Counted from the stretch's first letter, positions 34,167 through 42,428 are shown. The stretch is DNA of 64,000 nt from an uncultured Bradyrhizobium sp. (GCF_936943645.1 NZ_CAKZJO010000082.1:62001-126000); one strand, 5' to 3'. Notes: generated by a model from the sequence alone, not told the origin. Program-made: numbers and translations.

Positions 34167-34975
34167 TGGAAGTTCCTCAAGATTTTCGCCAGCAACGCTG
34201 CGCGATGGACTGCCGACAGGTTGGATGGATTGTCACGCGCCACACCCTCATAGATTTTTTGGAAGGCCGCAATAGATCGTGCGGTAATGCCGGCCGATTT
34301 GAGTCTCGATATTATTTCGGCAGTCGCTTCGGTGGAAGCCGCGCGTGATGCTTCCAGCCCTTGTTCGAAACCGGCAAGTCGCCCAAATTGCGCTCGCTTT
34401 ATTCCTTCGGGCAAGGTGGCTTCCGCTTCGGCAATGGCTTGTCTGGCGGCGCTGCCCGCAGCAGCTCTACCTGCCGCAGAGACTGTTGACCCGGCCAGCC
34501 CGTCAGCAACCGCGGAGCCTCCCACGCCAAACAGACCGAGCGCCTCGGCACCCGCAATCGCCAGCGGCGGAAGCAGCAGCGAACCGACCCCAAACGCTCC
34601 CTCGATCTTTGCAGCTGTCGGATTATTCCGCACAAGATCTGTCACCCCTTCCGATTGAGCGAGTTCGGGAGCGGCTAGCTGATTAAAGAACTTGACGAAG
34701 GGCGAACCCGAACCACCTCCGACCGCAGAATCACCGGAAACAGCCGACTTTGGCTGGGCGGACAGCACGGGCTGCGGCTGGCTTTGCGGTTGAGCCTGTG
34801 TCAACTGGGGCTGCACTCTCTGCCCCGATTGCGCCAGCGCCGGCTCACTCTGCGCTTGCGGGCTTTGCGCCTGCTGGGGCTCATCCTCAGGGAATGGGTT
34901 GTGGTCGACTGGAACGAGAGAGGCATTCTCGAAGTCCGGCTGATGCTCGACCGGCACCAGAGAATAATCAGCCAT
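34163..34975 (-). CDS. class A effector with DUF4951-like toxin domain
   Basis: The 270-residue protein has the leader ADYSLVPVEHQPDFEN / LVPVDHNPFPEDEPQQAQ, a Gln/Pro-rich arm, a hydrophobic Ala/Gly segment (FGVGSLLLPPLAIAGAEALG) and a C-terminal domain FGRLAGFEQGLEASRA, SAGITARSIAAFQKIYEGVA, NPSNLSAVHRAALL. That end resembles DUF4951, a polymorphic-toxin domain (recalled, not searched). It overlaps the authentic portal gene end by eight bases, so it is the module closest to the portal and probably the youngest. Confidence 0.7.
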   Translation of the reverse strand: MADYSLVPVEHQPDFENASLVPVDHNPFPEDEPQQAQSPQAQSEPALAQSGQRVQPQLTQAQPQSQPQPVLSAQPKSAVSGDSAVGGGSGSPFVKFFNQLAAPELAQSEGVTDLVRNNPTAAKIEGAFGVGSLLLPPLAIAGAEALGLFGVGGSAVADGLAGSTVSAAGRAAAGSAARQAIAEAEATLPEGIKRAQFGRLAGFEQGLEASRAASTEATAEIISRLKSAGITARSIAAFQKIYEGVARDNPSNLSAVHRAALLAKILRNFQ

Positions 34976-36629
34976 GATGAACGACCAGCAGATATTTGCC
35001 GGGACGGTTAGAATCCGACACGTAGTGGTGGCCGTCCCTCGCCTTGCGGGCGCCCGGCGGATATGACCGCTGCACCTTCCCCCCTTCGATCGCCGCCTTC
35101 AGATGCGTCTCCAGCACCGTCATCTTGGCGTCGAGCGTGGCCTTGATCTTGGCCAGCTCGATCTCCCCTTGCGTCTTGACCTGGAGATGGATCGCGTCCG
35201 CTTGCGCCTTCTCGCGTTCGATCTGCACCCGGTGGGCGGCGGCAAGCTGGTCGGCCTGAACGCGCGCCTGCAGCGCCAGCAATTTCGGATCGGGCGGCGG
35301 CTGCGGTGGCGTCGGCGGCGGATGCAACAGCTGCCCGGTCTGCGGATTGACGGCCATGGGATCGCAAAAGAACTGGTCCGGGTTGCGATGCCCCATGATC
35401 CGCGTCAGCTCGGCCGCGGTGTTGTAGAGCTGACGGTCGCCGACCAGGTTGAGCTTGCCGCCGGCGAGCAGCTCCTTCTGCACGTTGGCGATCGCCATGG
35501 TCTGGGCGAATTGCTGGGCCTTGCCGCCGGCGCCGAGGCCGACATTAATGGTCATGTCCTCGCGCGTCTTCCAGTTGCGCGGATTGACGGCGACCCAGGC
35601 ATTGCGCAGCCGCACCGTCTCCTCGCGCTGGCCATGCTTGCGGATGGTGCCGTGCAGCAGCGCGAAGATATCGCGCACGCCTTCGGCCATGACACGCGCG
35701 ATCAGCTTGATGCGCATCTGCGAGGCAGAGAACACCTGCGCGACCGCGGTCGCCGATTGGTTCTGCAACGCGTTGGCGTCGATGCCCTGCGCCTGCTTGG
35801 CGAGGCCGGTGCGGATCTCGAGCTCGGCGTCGAGATATTGCAGCATCGGATAGATCGACGTGGTGATATCAGGCACCACCTGCCAGTTCAGCCCGCCTGC
35901 CGTCTTGGTGCGGACCACTCCGCCCGGCCGCGACACCAGCAGGTCGTCGAGCGTATTCGGCCCGGCGTTCTGCTCGGCGACCTCGACGCGCGGATTGTTG
36001 TGCAGATAGAGATTGTCCAGCGCGCCGCGCTTCAGCGCTGTCTTCTCGCGCTGCAACGGCATCACGAGATCGGCGATCGAGCGGCCGAAGAAGCGATGGG
36101 TCACCGGCACCGGCGTGGTCGCCGCGAACGGCATCTCGTCGAACGGCGTGATGCAGTCCTTGCCGTCCTTGCGCAGGATCTCGGCCTGGTCGCCGCCCGT
36201 GATGACCTGGTAGAGGCAGGGACGGCCCGAGCCCTCGTAGTCCATGCGAACATAGTGCTCGGTGATGCGCACCAGCCGCGCCGCAGCGTTGGCGCTGCCG
36301 CCGCCTGATGTCGCGGACAGATGCTCCTCCACCGTGTCGCGCGCCAGCGTCTCGATCTCGGTCATGCCGGTATGCGGCAGCAGGGCCCTGATCTGGCCGG
36401 CCTCGAAACCTTCCGCGATCAGCTGCGCCTCGGTCTTGGTGACGACCTCGTGGAAGCAATAGTTGCAGTCGCGGATGCTGCGTGCACCGCGCTCGATGCC
36501 GAATTCTTCGGGCGGCACACCCATCACCCGCGCCTGCGCGAGTTTGCGCGTGGTGACGATGGTGACGTCATGCGTGACGAGAGAGCCCATCGGCGCGGGT
36601 TGCGCCGGGGCTAGCAAGGGAACGGGCAT
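34968..36629 (-). CDS. portal protein, C-terminal part (split gene)
   Basis: The 553-residue frame starts MPVPLLAPAQPAPMGSLVTH and continues DVTIVTTRKLAQARVMGVPP, GIERGARSIRDCNYC, then FFGRSIADLVMPLQREKTAL and EIRTGLAKQAQGIDANALQN, the central and C-terminal parts of a P22/SU10-type portal. A long coiled coil (residues 460-530) ends it. The first about 190 residues of the portal are encoded separately at 40788-41372, so a block of about 4.2 kb interrupts the gene. Whether the two halves assemble is unknown. Confidence 0.8.
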   Translation of the reverse strand: MPVPLLAPAQPAPMGSLVTHDVTIVTTRKLAQARVMGVPPEEFGIERGARSIRDCNYCFHEVVTKTEAQLIAEGFEAGQIRALLPHTGMTEIETLARDTVEEHLSATSGGGSANAAARLVRITEHYVRMDYEGSGRPCLYQVITGGDQAEILRKDGKDCITPFDEMPFAATTPVPVTHRFFGRSIADLVMPLQREKTALKRGALDNLYLHNNPRVEVAEQNAGPNTLDDLLVSRPGGVVRTKTAGGLNWQVVPDITTSIYPMLQYLDAELEIRTGLAKQAQGIDANALQNQSATAVAQVFSASQMRIKLIARVMAEGVRDIFALLHGTIRKHGQREETVRLRNAWVAVNPRNWKTREDMTINVGLGAGGKAQQFAQTMAIANVQKELLAGGKLNLVGDRQLYNTAAELTRIMGHRNPDQFFCDPMAVNPQTGQLLHPPPTPPQPPPDPKLLALQARVQADQLAAAHRVQIEREKAQADAIHLQVKTQGEIELAKIKATLDAKMTVLETHLKAAIEGGKVQRSYPPGARKARDGHHYVSDSNRPGKYLLVVHHG

Positions 36630-36686
36630 GTGTGATTGAACTCTCGGTTCTGCGCAAAGGCTCGCCGCTCGATGCGGCGGGCCGGG

Positions 36687-37746
36687 TTAGTAACCGTTGT
36701 TGCGCATATATTCCTGGATCATGCCGAGCAGGCCGCCTGCCGGCACCCGATCGGGACTCGATGGATCGATGGCTGTAACCGATGGGCCGGCTAGGACAGC
36801 GGCAGTATCCCGCACAGGTCGAGACGCGTCCTTCCGCGGCGAGGCCAAGGCCCATTGATCCAACGCGCGTTTGGGGGCGGAGGCAAACAGCGCCTCGAGT
36901 GGAAACCGCTCCGTTGGAAGCGACGTCGAGGTCGACCGATCGCCCGCGTTGCCGCCGCGTGCAGCAGGTCGTGGCGACAGCGCTGACGAACTCGTATCTG
37001 GCTGCGCAGTCCCATCAATGAACGAGGCAAGCCTACGAAACGAATCCGGCGAGACGTCCCGGAATGGCGCAGGAGCAACGCTGTCCCACCGATCGCCGAT
37101 GCCGTTGCTGTCACCGATCGGCCCGACCCCCCTGAGTACAGCGTCCGGTTGCATGTCCGGAAACATACGCGGCGCACCGAATGAAGGCGTCCGCAAGCTC
37201 GGGGCGTTACGCCCCGATGCGGTTGGTGCGCCACCCGGCCCGCCCACGGCATCGGAGCGTATTCCAATCTGATGTAATTCACCGCCAGGCGCACTCTTTC
37301 CCGGATCTGTTGGAGCAAACGGATCTGCTGACCCCGGCGTCATGGGAACATGAGCACTATTGATCGAATCCGACGTGGCCGGGGGCGGAAGCGTAATATT
37401 GTCTGTGATGCCCAAGTCGCCTGCGACTGCCGCATGCCGGAGCCGCTTGAGAGTTAGGTCGATCGATTCAATTACGGATTTTAGGACGCCACTCTGATCG
37501 TCAACGGATTGCTGCGCGCTGAGAATCGAATTCTTGGAATTTGTTAGGTCTCGAACAGTACTGTCATAACCAGGCTCGTCACTGAGCGGCTTTCGAATCC
37601 CCTCGACATTAAAGGATCCCGACCCGTTCAGATAATGATCAATAACGTCGTTCGCTTGACCGATAATCTCCGCTCTATCGGCTTCGGTGATTGTTGTGGC
37701 CGAATGACCTGGAGGCGGGCAACGGGCGCCTTTCGATGGTCGCCAT
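36687..37746 (-). pseudogene. class B effector frame with conserved tail, start lost or shifted
   Basis: The minus-strand frame is open for about 360 codons from the stop at 37770 to 36687 but has no ATG or GTG at its beginning. The only near start, an ATG at 37746 (MATIER), is in another frame, so a shift near 37730 is likely. The encoded chain has GHSATTITEADRAEIIGQAN and SILSAQQSVDDQSGVLKSVI, then a Pro/Ser-rich linker, and ends VPAGGLLGMIQEYMRNNGY, the class B tail. A TTG at 37415 could give a truncated product. N-terminal activity unknown. Confidence 0.6.
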
Positions 37747-37769
37747 ACTGTACTTAATCCGTCTGTGTT

Positions 37770-38267
37770 TCAACGATTTCGATGAAGTCGTATTCTAATA
37801 TAGAGAGTGCCCGCGTACTCATTCTGAATAAACAGAGCGCCCTGGGCCGGCCGCCCGCGATAGAAAGGAACTATTGATAGCGGCTTGGCCGGATCTATGT
37901 TCACGAAATCCGCGGCACCGACGAAATAGCAGCAACTGAGTTCGCTGCCGTATAAGTGAATCGTGGCACTCCGAGTCTCGTAAGGAAGCACGATTATCGT
38001 CAGCCACAATCCGAACGCCTCGATGTCCGCGCTACATACTTGATCAAATCGACACCTAACTGAGCCTGCGTCCTTGGCGCCTCGAACCTCAGCGCCAAAA
38101 TCAACATCATAATCGTCTGCCCATGACCGACCGGTCGAGGCAAGCAGGCAAAAAAGGAACAAGATCAAAGTACCCAACAAAGGGACGTATCGCGCAGAAG
38201 CTCCGACCTCGGAGCGCTTGTCACGGGCGAGCTCCGCCTTGACGATACGATATTGACCTTCCGCCAT
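37770..38267 (-). CDS. membrane-anchored or secreted protein, candidate immunity
   Basis: The 165-residue protein has a cytosolic basic start, a hydrophobic segment YVPLLGTLILFLFCLLASTG and a mature part with Cys pairs (VRCRFDQVCSAD, ELSCCYFVGAADFV) and a beta-rich end (GALFIQNEYAGTLYIRIRLH). It precedes the class B frame 36687-37746 in the same direction, the position of periplasmic immunity genes in this element. No family recognised. Confidence 0.5.
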   Translation of the reverse strand: MAEGQYRIVKAELARDKRSEVGASARYVPLLGTLILFLFCLLASTGRSWADDYDVDFGAEVRGAKDAGSVRCRFDQVCSADIEAFGLWLTIIVLPYETRSATIHLYGSELSCCYFVGAADFVNIDPAKPLSIVPFYRGRPAQGALFIQNEYAGTLYIRIRLHRNR

Positions 38268-38270
38268 ACT

Positions 38271-38724
38271 TCACTCCCATTCATCGGGAACGTAACGTTT
38301 ATGAACTTGCACGACGGCGTCATGCGGTTTTAGACAGGAGAGGGGCACGTCAACATGATAGACTTTTTGTGCTCTGTAGTCGGGGTCATCGCGCGGGACA
38401 TATCGCTGGTCGTCTCGGACCCAGCATTCGCCCGAATAGCTGCAGGCCTTGCTGGGTGCCGGGGCGCACTGCAAACCAAGAGCTTCTGCATCGTCGCGAG
38501 AGATGTCCCTGGCAGACGTCTGCTCGATGATGAACGTTTCGTCAATTGCTTCAGACCATCGACGTCATGATTGGAGTTGCGGCCAATGAATTTCGCCAGT
38601 TGGCCTTCGCCCGATCCCGTAGGATCGATGTCGACGCGAGGCCACGGCCAGACCAGGAGCATCCGGATATGATGAAAGCAATGGCCAGCAGCGAGAGAAC
38701 GTTGAGTATCGGAAACTTCGGCAT
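38271..38724 (-). pseudogene. lipoprotein gene, frameshifted
   Basis: The Met at 38724 starts PKFPILNVLSLLAIAFIISG then CSW, a clear lipoprotein signal with lipobox Cys. The frame stops at SLAATPIMTSMV. The coherent remainder (SEAIDETFIIEQTSARDISR, ACSYSGECWVRDDQRYVPRD, VVQVHKRYVPDEWE) is in another frame, so one indel lies near 38560. Together they would give a periplasm-facing lipoprotein of about 150 residues, another probable cassette immunity gene. Confidence 0.6.
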
Positions 38725-38956
38725 TCCAAGTGCTTCTCCGGGCAAATACTTGATCTGCTCATCCTTCGGGAATCGCGTGTAGCTGCCTCGATCGGCCGCG
38801 ATGCAAAGCGGCCAACAACAGCTAAACGTCTTTCGCCGTATGAGCGCGCGCGCACTTCACCACTATCTCTAATTTAGATAGAACAAAGCCAGAACTTAGT
38901 CAAACGAGACCTTGGGCTGCCGAACCGCCACAGTCCGTCCGCGGATAACGCATCGC
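38725..38956. other. intergenic stretch inside the portal insertion
   Basis: No supported gene. It contains an A/T-rich part near 38870-38900 that could hold the promoter of the lipoprotein gene. Confidence 0.35.
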
Positions 38957-39051
38957 CAATGCCCATCAGCCGCGCCTGCGCGAACTTGCGCGAGGTGACG
39001 ACGGAGATCCCGTCGGCGCTGACGCGCCGGAGCTAGCAAGGGAATGGGCAT
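38957..39051 (-). repeat. decayed fragment of the portal interior (start of the C-terminal part)
   Basis: On the minus strand it begins PIPLLAPA and carries the block coding for TSRKFAQARLMG in a shifted frame, matching PVPLLAPA and TTRKLAQARVMG at the start of 34968-36629. It follows a class B tail end (39091) just as the authentic portal part follows the class B tail end at 36687, so cassette plus portal border has been duplicated. Confidence 0.8.
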
Positions 39052-39090
39052 GCGCGATACGCGCGGCGCTGAATTGCATCAAACCGCCAA

Positions 39091-39756
39091 CTAGTAAGCG
39101 TTGTTGCGCGTGTATTCCCGGATCATGCCGAGCAGTCCGCCGGGCTGCTGCTCTTCGGGCGCATATTGGCCATCTCTCAAGCCGGCAAGCCCGGTCGAAG
39201 CTCTCCAGTCGCCCATCCCGCTCCCGAGTGAATTCCGATCCTCCATGCCCAAATTTCTCACCGGGGCAGCGCTGTCGGGGCCGATCGATCCCATGCGGGA
39301 TGTCAGCGTCCGGACAAGTGGTGATGCTTCATCGATCGGCCCCATTGCAGGAGGCGCGAAGAACATTCTCAAGCGCTCGGCAAGCTGTTCTGGGGTCCAC
39401 GTGTATGTGGCCGCCAGGCCGGGGCGCGCCGGTCCGATCTCGAGAGAGGACACCTTGCTCTTCGACGGCTGTGGAATCCCATTCGCGTCCGGAATGGATA
39501 CGTTCAAGGTAGGGACGAATGGAAAGAGATTTCCACTCGCGCCATATCCGAGAGTGTCATCCGACTTGATTCCGGCCGTCAGGAACGACAACCCAAGCCC
39601 CCCTCCTCCCAAACCCAAGCCACCTGTCACCGTGACCGGCGGAGACGTCGGCGAACCCGGATTCCAGTAATATGAGCCACCGATCCCAAAAGGACCAATC
39701 GGCAGAGAGAGTGAGACTCCATCGGCTCGAAGATTCCCATTCTCGTTGACGGACAT
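39091..39756 (-). CDS. putative class B effector with Gly-rich N-terminal domain
   Basis: The 221-residue protein starts MSVNENGNLRADGVSLSLPI and is Gly-rich with alternating hydrophobic strands up to residue 75 (GPFGIGGSYYWNPG, GGLGLGGGGLGLSFLTAGIK). YTWTPEQLAERLRMFFAPPA follows, then a linker and the tail QQPGGLLGMIREYTRNNAY. The amphipathic Gly-rich start would suit a membrane-active toxin, but that is a guess. Its partner may be the broken lipoprotein downstream or may have been lost. Confidence 0.55.
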   Translation of the reverse strand: MSVNENGNLRADGVSLSLPIGPFGIGGSYYWNPGSPTSPPVTVTGGLGLGGGGLGLSFLTAGIKSDDTLGYGASGNLFPFVPTLNVSIPDANGIPQPSKSKVSSLEIGPARPGLAATYTWTPEQLAERLRMFFAPPAMGPIDEASPLVRTLTSRMGSIGPDSAAPVRNLGMEDRNSLGSGMGDWRASTGLAGLRDGQYAPEEQQPGGLLGMIREYTRNNAY

Positions 39757-39942
39757 TGCGATGATTACCCCAATTGCGATTTCACAAAGATTGATCTGGC
39801 ACGCTTGCCGAAGCTTACTCAGGCGCCGTTCGACGGTCAGTTGCGATGATCTGACGGCGACGACGCTCGCTTGCTCTCATTGCAAGTTGTCACGCGGATG
39901 AGCTAAGATTGCAGAAAACGTCTGATCATTGGGCGGTGGAAC

Positions 39943-40248
39943 ATGAATGGGCTGCAAATCGGCTTCACATTGATCTGGGTCGCCGGCCTTGCCTTTCTAT
40001 TTGCCCGCGCCTTGAATTACAGCCGCCTCGTCCTCAACAATCTCGCACCCGGTGAGACTTGCTGGGAGCCCTCCGATTTTCGGCTGTTCTTCAGCTTCAG
40101 GCGCTTTCGCTTGTTCGGCAACTACGTCGAACCGACCCATCTGACAGACCTCGGCCGGGAATATCAGAAACGTGTCCGCCAGACCGACGTCATCGCCTTT
40201 TTCTGGACGCTCGGCGGCCTCGTGGCTCTGGCGATCTTCTTTTCGTGA
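39943..40248 (+). CDS. two-span membrane protein of host type
   Basis: The 101-residue plus-strand protein has an N-terminal span (IGFTLIWVAGLAFLFARALN), a soluble middle with FRLFFSFRRFRLFGNYVEPT and a C-terminal span (TDVIAFFWTLGGLVALAIFF). It is followed by the same terminator-plus-repeat arrangement found behind host genes on the right side of the window. It therefore looks like chromosomal DNA caught inside the phage-like block. Function unknown. Confidence 0.65.
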   Translation: MNGLQIGFTLIWVAGLAFLFARALNYSRLVLNNLAPGETCWEPSDFRLFFSFRRFRLFGNYVEPTHLTDLGREYQKRVRQTDVIAFFWTLGGLVALAIFFS

Positions 40249-40317
40249 AGAGATGCAGTTCGCGCAGCGGTCAAGAAGCGGTGGAAGAAGCTCACCCCGA
40301 TCGGCCATCGGAATGAA

Positions 40318-40347
40318 AAAACCCGCAGCGGATTTTCCGCGCGGGTT
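40318..40347 (+). terminator. terminator of the 101-residue membrane protein gene
   Basis: AAAAACCCGC...GCGGGTT hairpin 70 bases after the stop, followed by the conserved intergenic repeat. It resembles the hairpins at 47.6, 48.6 and 49.3 kb. Confidence 0.6.
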
Positions 40348-40380
40348 GATCTTAACTCTTTCGATGATGCCACTTTAGAG

Positions 40381-40401
40381 GTGTTTTGCCCGACGCGTCA
40401 A
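40381..40401. repeat. intergenic repeat copy 1 (GTGTTTTGCCCGACG family)
   Basis: Core GTGTTTTGCCCGACGCGTCA preceded by TCGATGATGCCACT. It lies behind a hairpin, as at the six close copies to the right, and is the only copy inside the phage-like block. Confidence 0.85.
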
Positions 40402-40416
40402 GCCGATTTCGGATTT

Positions 40417-40656
40417 TTAGATCTGACCCACGACTTGGCCCGGCGGCGAATAGCCGTTATTGCGCATGTCGTCCTGGATCATGCCGAGCAGTCCGCCGGC
40501 CGTGCCGCTTGTCGCGGCATTGCTTGTATCGCCTCGCATCGACGATGCCATGGACAAGCCGGGCTCATTTGCGAACACGCCGATCGGCCGGCTGGCCTGC
40601 AACGGCTGGGGCCCATTGAGCAGTCCGCGCAATTCTGCTCGTAGATCCTCGAACAT
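40417..40656 (-). CDS. short class B tail frame, effector remnant
   Basis: The 79-residue frame from the ATG at 40656 (MFEDLRAELRGLLNGPQP) ends TAGGLLGMIQDDMRNNGYSP and about ten further residues. The class B tail is clear but there is no room for an N-terminal toxin domain. An overlapping frame codes for a hydrophobic stretch (MVFGVLFLAAFVYSVFYAIK). It looks like the leftover end of a cassette inserted at the portal break. Confidence 0.45.
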   Translation of the reverse strand: MFEDLRAELRGLLNGPQPLQASRPIGVFANEPGLSMASSMRGDTSNAATSGTAGGLLGMIQDDMRNNGYSPPGQVVGQI

Positions 40657-40787
40657 TTGATGGCGTAAAACACGCTGTAAACAAAGGCCGCCAAGAACAA
40701 CACGCCGAAGACCATCGCATCCGCCCTCCCCAAGGCCGCCCTCCAAGGGATGTCTGGCCGGCCGGCCACAGCGATGAATGGCTAACG

Positions 40788-41372
40788 TCAAACGACCTCG
40801 CGCAAAGCCTGCAGAGTATCTCCCTGATCTGTCCCCTCGTGCACCGTGTGCGCGACGATCTTCATCGCGCCGTTCGATTCCGCGACGTCCTGGGCCAGCA
40901 GCGCGAACTGGTCGTCTGTGAGGTCGTAATAGGTCTCGCGGCTCTCCTCCTCCCGCTCCTCCCACCAGACCTTGACGATGCCGGCCTTCGACAGCAGCGC
41001 GTCCTTGATGAAGGAATACAGCACCATGAAGCCGCCGTTCTGCTGCATGAAGACGTGATTGACGTAGTCCGTCTCCTGCTGCGCAGCGGCGACATCCTCC
41101 GGCCCCACCGGCTCGAAGCGCACGACCTCGTCGGAGCCGGCAAAGATGTCCATCAGCTGCGGCATCAGACCTTCGACGGTGTCGGCAACGTCGGTCGACA
41201 CCGCGCGCGAGCGGCCGTCCTGCGCCGGCATGTCCTTGCGCATGTCACCGAGATAATAGTCCATCGCATCCGCCCGCTCCTCGGCGAGCCGCGCTGCCGA
41301 CATCGCGGCAAGCGCATTGGCCTTCTCGGAGGCGAGCATCGCCTTCACTTCGGAAATCGACATCATTGTCAT
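40788..41372 (-). CDS. portal protein, N-terminal part (split gene)
   Basis: From the ATG at 41372 (MTMMSISEVKAMLASEKANA) the 194-residue frame reads RADAMDYYLGDMRKDMPAQD, STDVADTVEGLMPQLMDIFA, FEPVGPEDVAAAQQETDYVN and DALLSKAGIVKVWWEE, the classic N-terminal region of P22/SU10-type portals. It ends TVHEGTDQGDTLQALREVV at the break; the remainder is at 34968-36629. The last about 15 residues are probably not ancestral. Its start lies just downstream of the transglycosylase effector stop. Confidence 0.8.
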   Translation of the reverse strand: MTMMSISEVKAMLASEKANALAAMSAARLAEERADAMDYYLGDMRKDMPAQDGRSRAVSTDVADTVEGLMPQLMDIFAGSDEVVRFEPVGPEDVAAAQQETDYVNHVFMQQNGGFMVLYSFIKDALLSKAGIVKVWWEEREEESRETYYDLTDDQFALLAQDVAESNGAMKIVAHTVHEGTDQGDTLQALREVV

Positions 41373-41407
41373 GAGATACCTTTGGTCAAAACTCATACAC
41401 CGCAGCT

Positions 41408-42412
41408 TCACCGGCGCGACAGATACGGCACCGGCGGAGCACCCGTCGTAAACACATTCGCCTCGTTCGAATCATCGCGCCGGGTCAACCGGCGGATGTC
41501 ACTGCGACGGATAGCGGGCGCATCGACGGCGTTCTGTTCTTCGAGCGCGTTCGGAGCCAGCGCGCTGGCAGCCGGAGACCACGGCGCATCGTATCGATCT
41601 CCGATGGCCGAATAGCTTGCACTTGCCGGGCCCAAGACCCCACCGAGGCCGCTCCATTTGCCGAAGCGATCGGAGAGATCCCAGGGCGCGGCACCAGGCG
41701 CTGGAAGTGAATTGTCGAGCACCTGTTGGGCCCGTGTCGTTCCGGCCAGGAAGGGGATCGGCGCAGTGGTCGGGGCTCCGGCAATGCGACTGGCCGCATC
41801 CGGCGACAACATGTTGGGCGGAGCGGGATGTTGCGGCCAGCTCGTGGCGCCGAACGCCGGCTCTACCGCCTGCGTTTGCGCGAGCCAAGGAATGGGTTGG
41901 CTGCCGGCGTCCCACGGCGCGTGGCGGGACGCTGCGGTATGTCGAGACGCTGCGGCGTGCTCCATCTTCTTGTTTGCCCAGGAGATAACCCAGCTGGCTG
42001 TCTTGCCACGAAGGAAGGGATTGGCCTTGATGGCGTTGTCGTCGAGAATCGACTCCACCGGCGTATTCGGATCCGCCTTCATCAATTTGACGCCGCCACC
42101 CGGGCCGGCAAAGTGCATGAGATAGGTCGATGTCGGCGTGACGGGGACGCCGGCCCGGCGAAGCCTTGCTTGGTTCTCCGCCGCATAACTGGCGGTCATC
42201 TCTTTCGAAAGGTCGGCATCTTTGCGAAGCTCAAGGATCTCTGCGTCCGATTTGCCTCGCGCCAGCTCGGGCTTGAGGCGCTTGATCATCTCGAGCCAGG
42301 TCCCGTTGATGAACTGCCCGAGCCCGAGCGCGCTCGATGTCTTGTTCGGCTGGTTCGCCTTCTTGAGATTGCCGCTGCTCTCGGCCGAAATGATCTTGTC
42401 TAGAATGTCCAT
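41408..42412 (-). CDS. class B effector: lytic transglycosylase with conserved tail
   Basis: From the ATG at 42412 (GAAGG ribosome site) the 334-residue protein begins MDILDKIISAESSGNLKKAN, with the Glu of AESSG as likely catalytic acid. SALGLGQFINGTWLEMI and YLMHFAGPGGGVKLMKAD follow, a lysozyme-like transglycosylase fold that cleaves glycan strands. A long Ala/Pro-rich linker contains DLSDRFGKWSG. The end reads IRRLTRRDDSNEANVFTTGA then PPVPYL, the shared tail. There is no signal peptide. The Ivy-like inhibitor gene lies upstream, giving an effector/immunity pair. Confidence 0.75.
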   Translation of the reverse strand: MDILDKIISAESSGNLKKANQPNKTSSALGLGQFINGTWLEMIKRLKPELARGKSDAEILELRKDADLSKEMTASYAAENQARLRRAGVPVTPTSTYLMHFAGPGGGVKLMKADPNTPVESILDDNAIKANPFLRGKTASWVISWANKKMEHAAASRHTAASRHAPWDAGSQPIPWLAQTQAVEPAFGATSWPQHPAPPNMLSPDAASRIAGAPTTAPIPFLAGTTRAQQVLDNSLPAPGAAPWDLSDRFGKWSGLGGVLGPASASYSAIGDRYDAPWSPAASALAPNALEEQNAVDAPAIRRSDIRRLTRRDDSNEANVFTTGAPPVPYLSRR

Positions 42413-42428
42413 ATTGCCTTCCACAAAC

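Noticed and set aside
29600-35300. Possible CRISPR-like array because of three spaced repeats
   Set aside because: The repeats are 250-340 bases, diverged, kilobases apart and align with a coding gene end; they are module borders, not CRISPR.
35103-36308. Plus-strand frame of 401 codons opposite the portal gene
   Set aside because: Antisense of recognised portal sequence; no family features.
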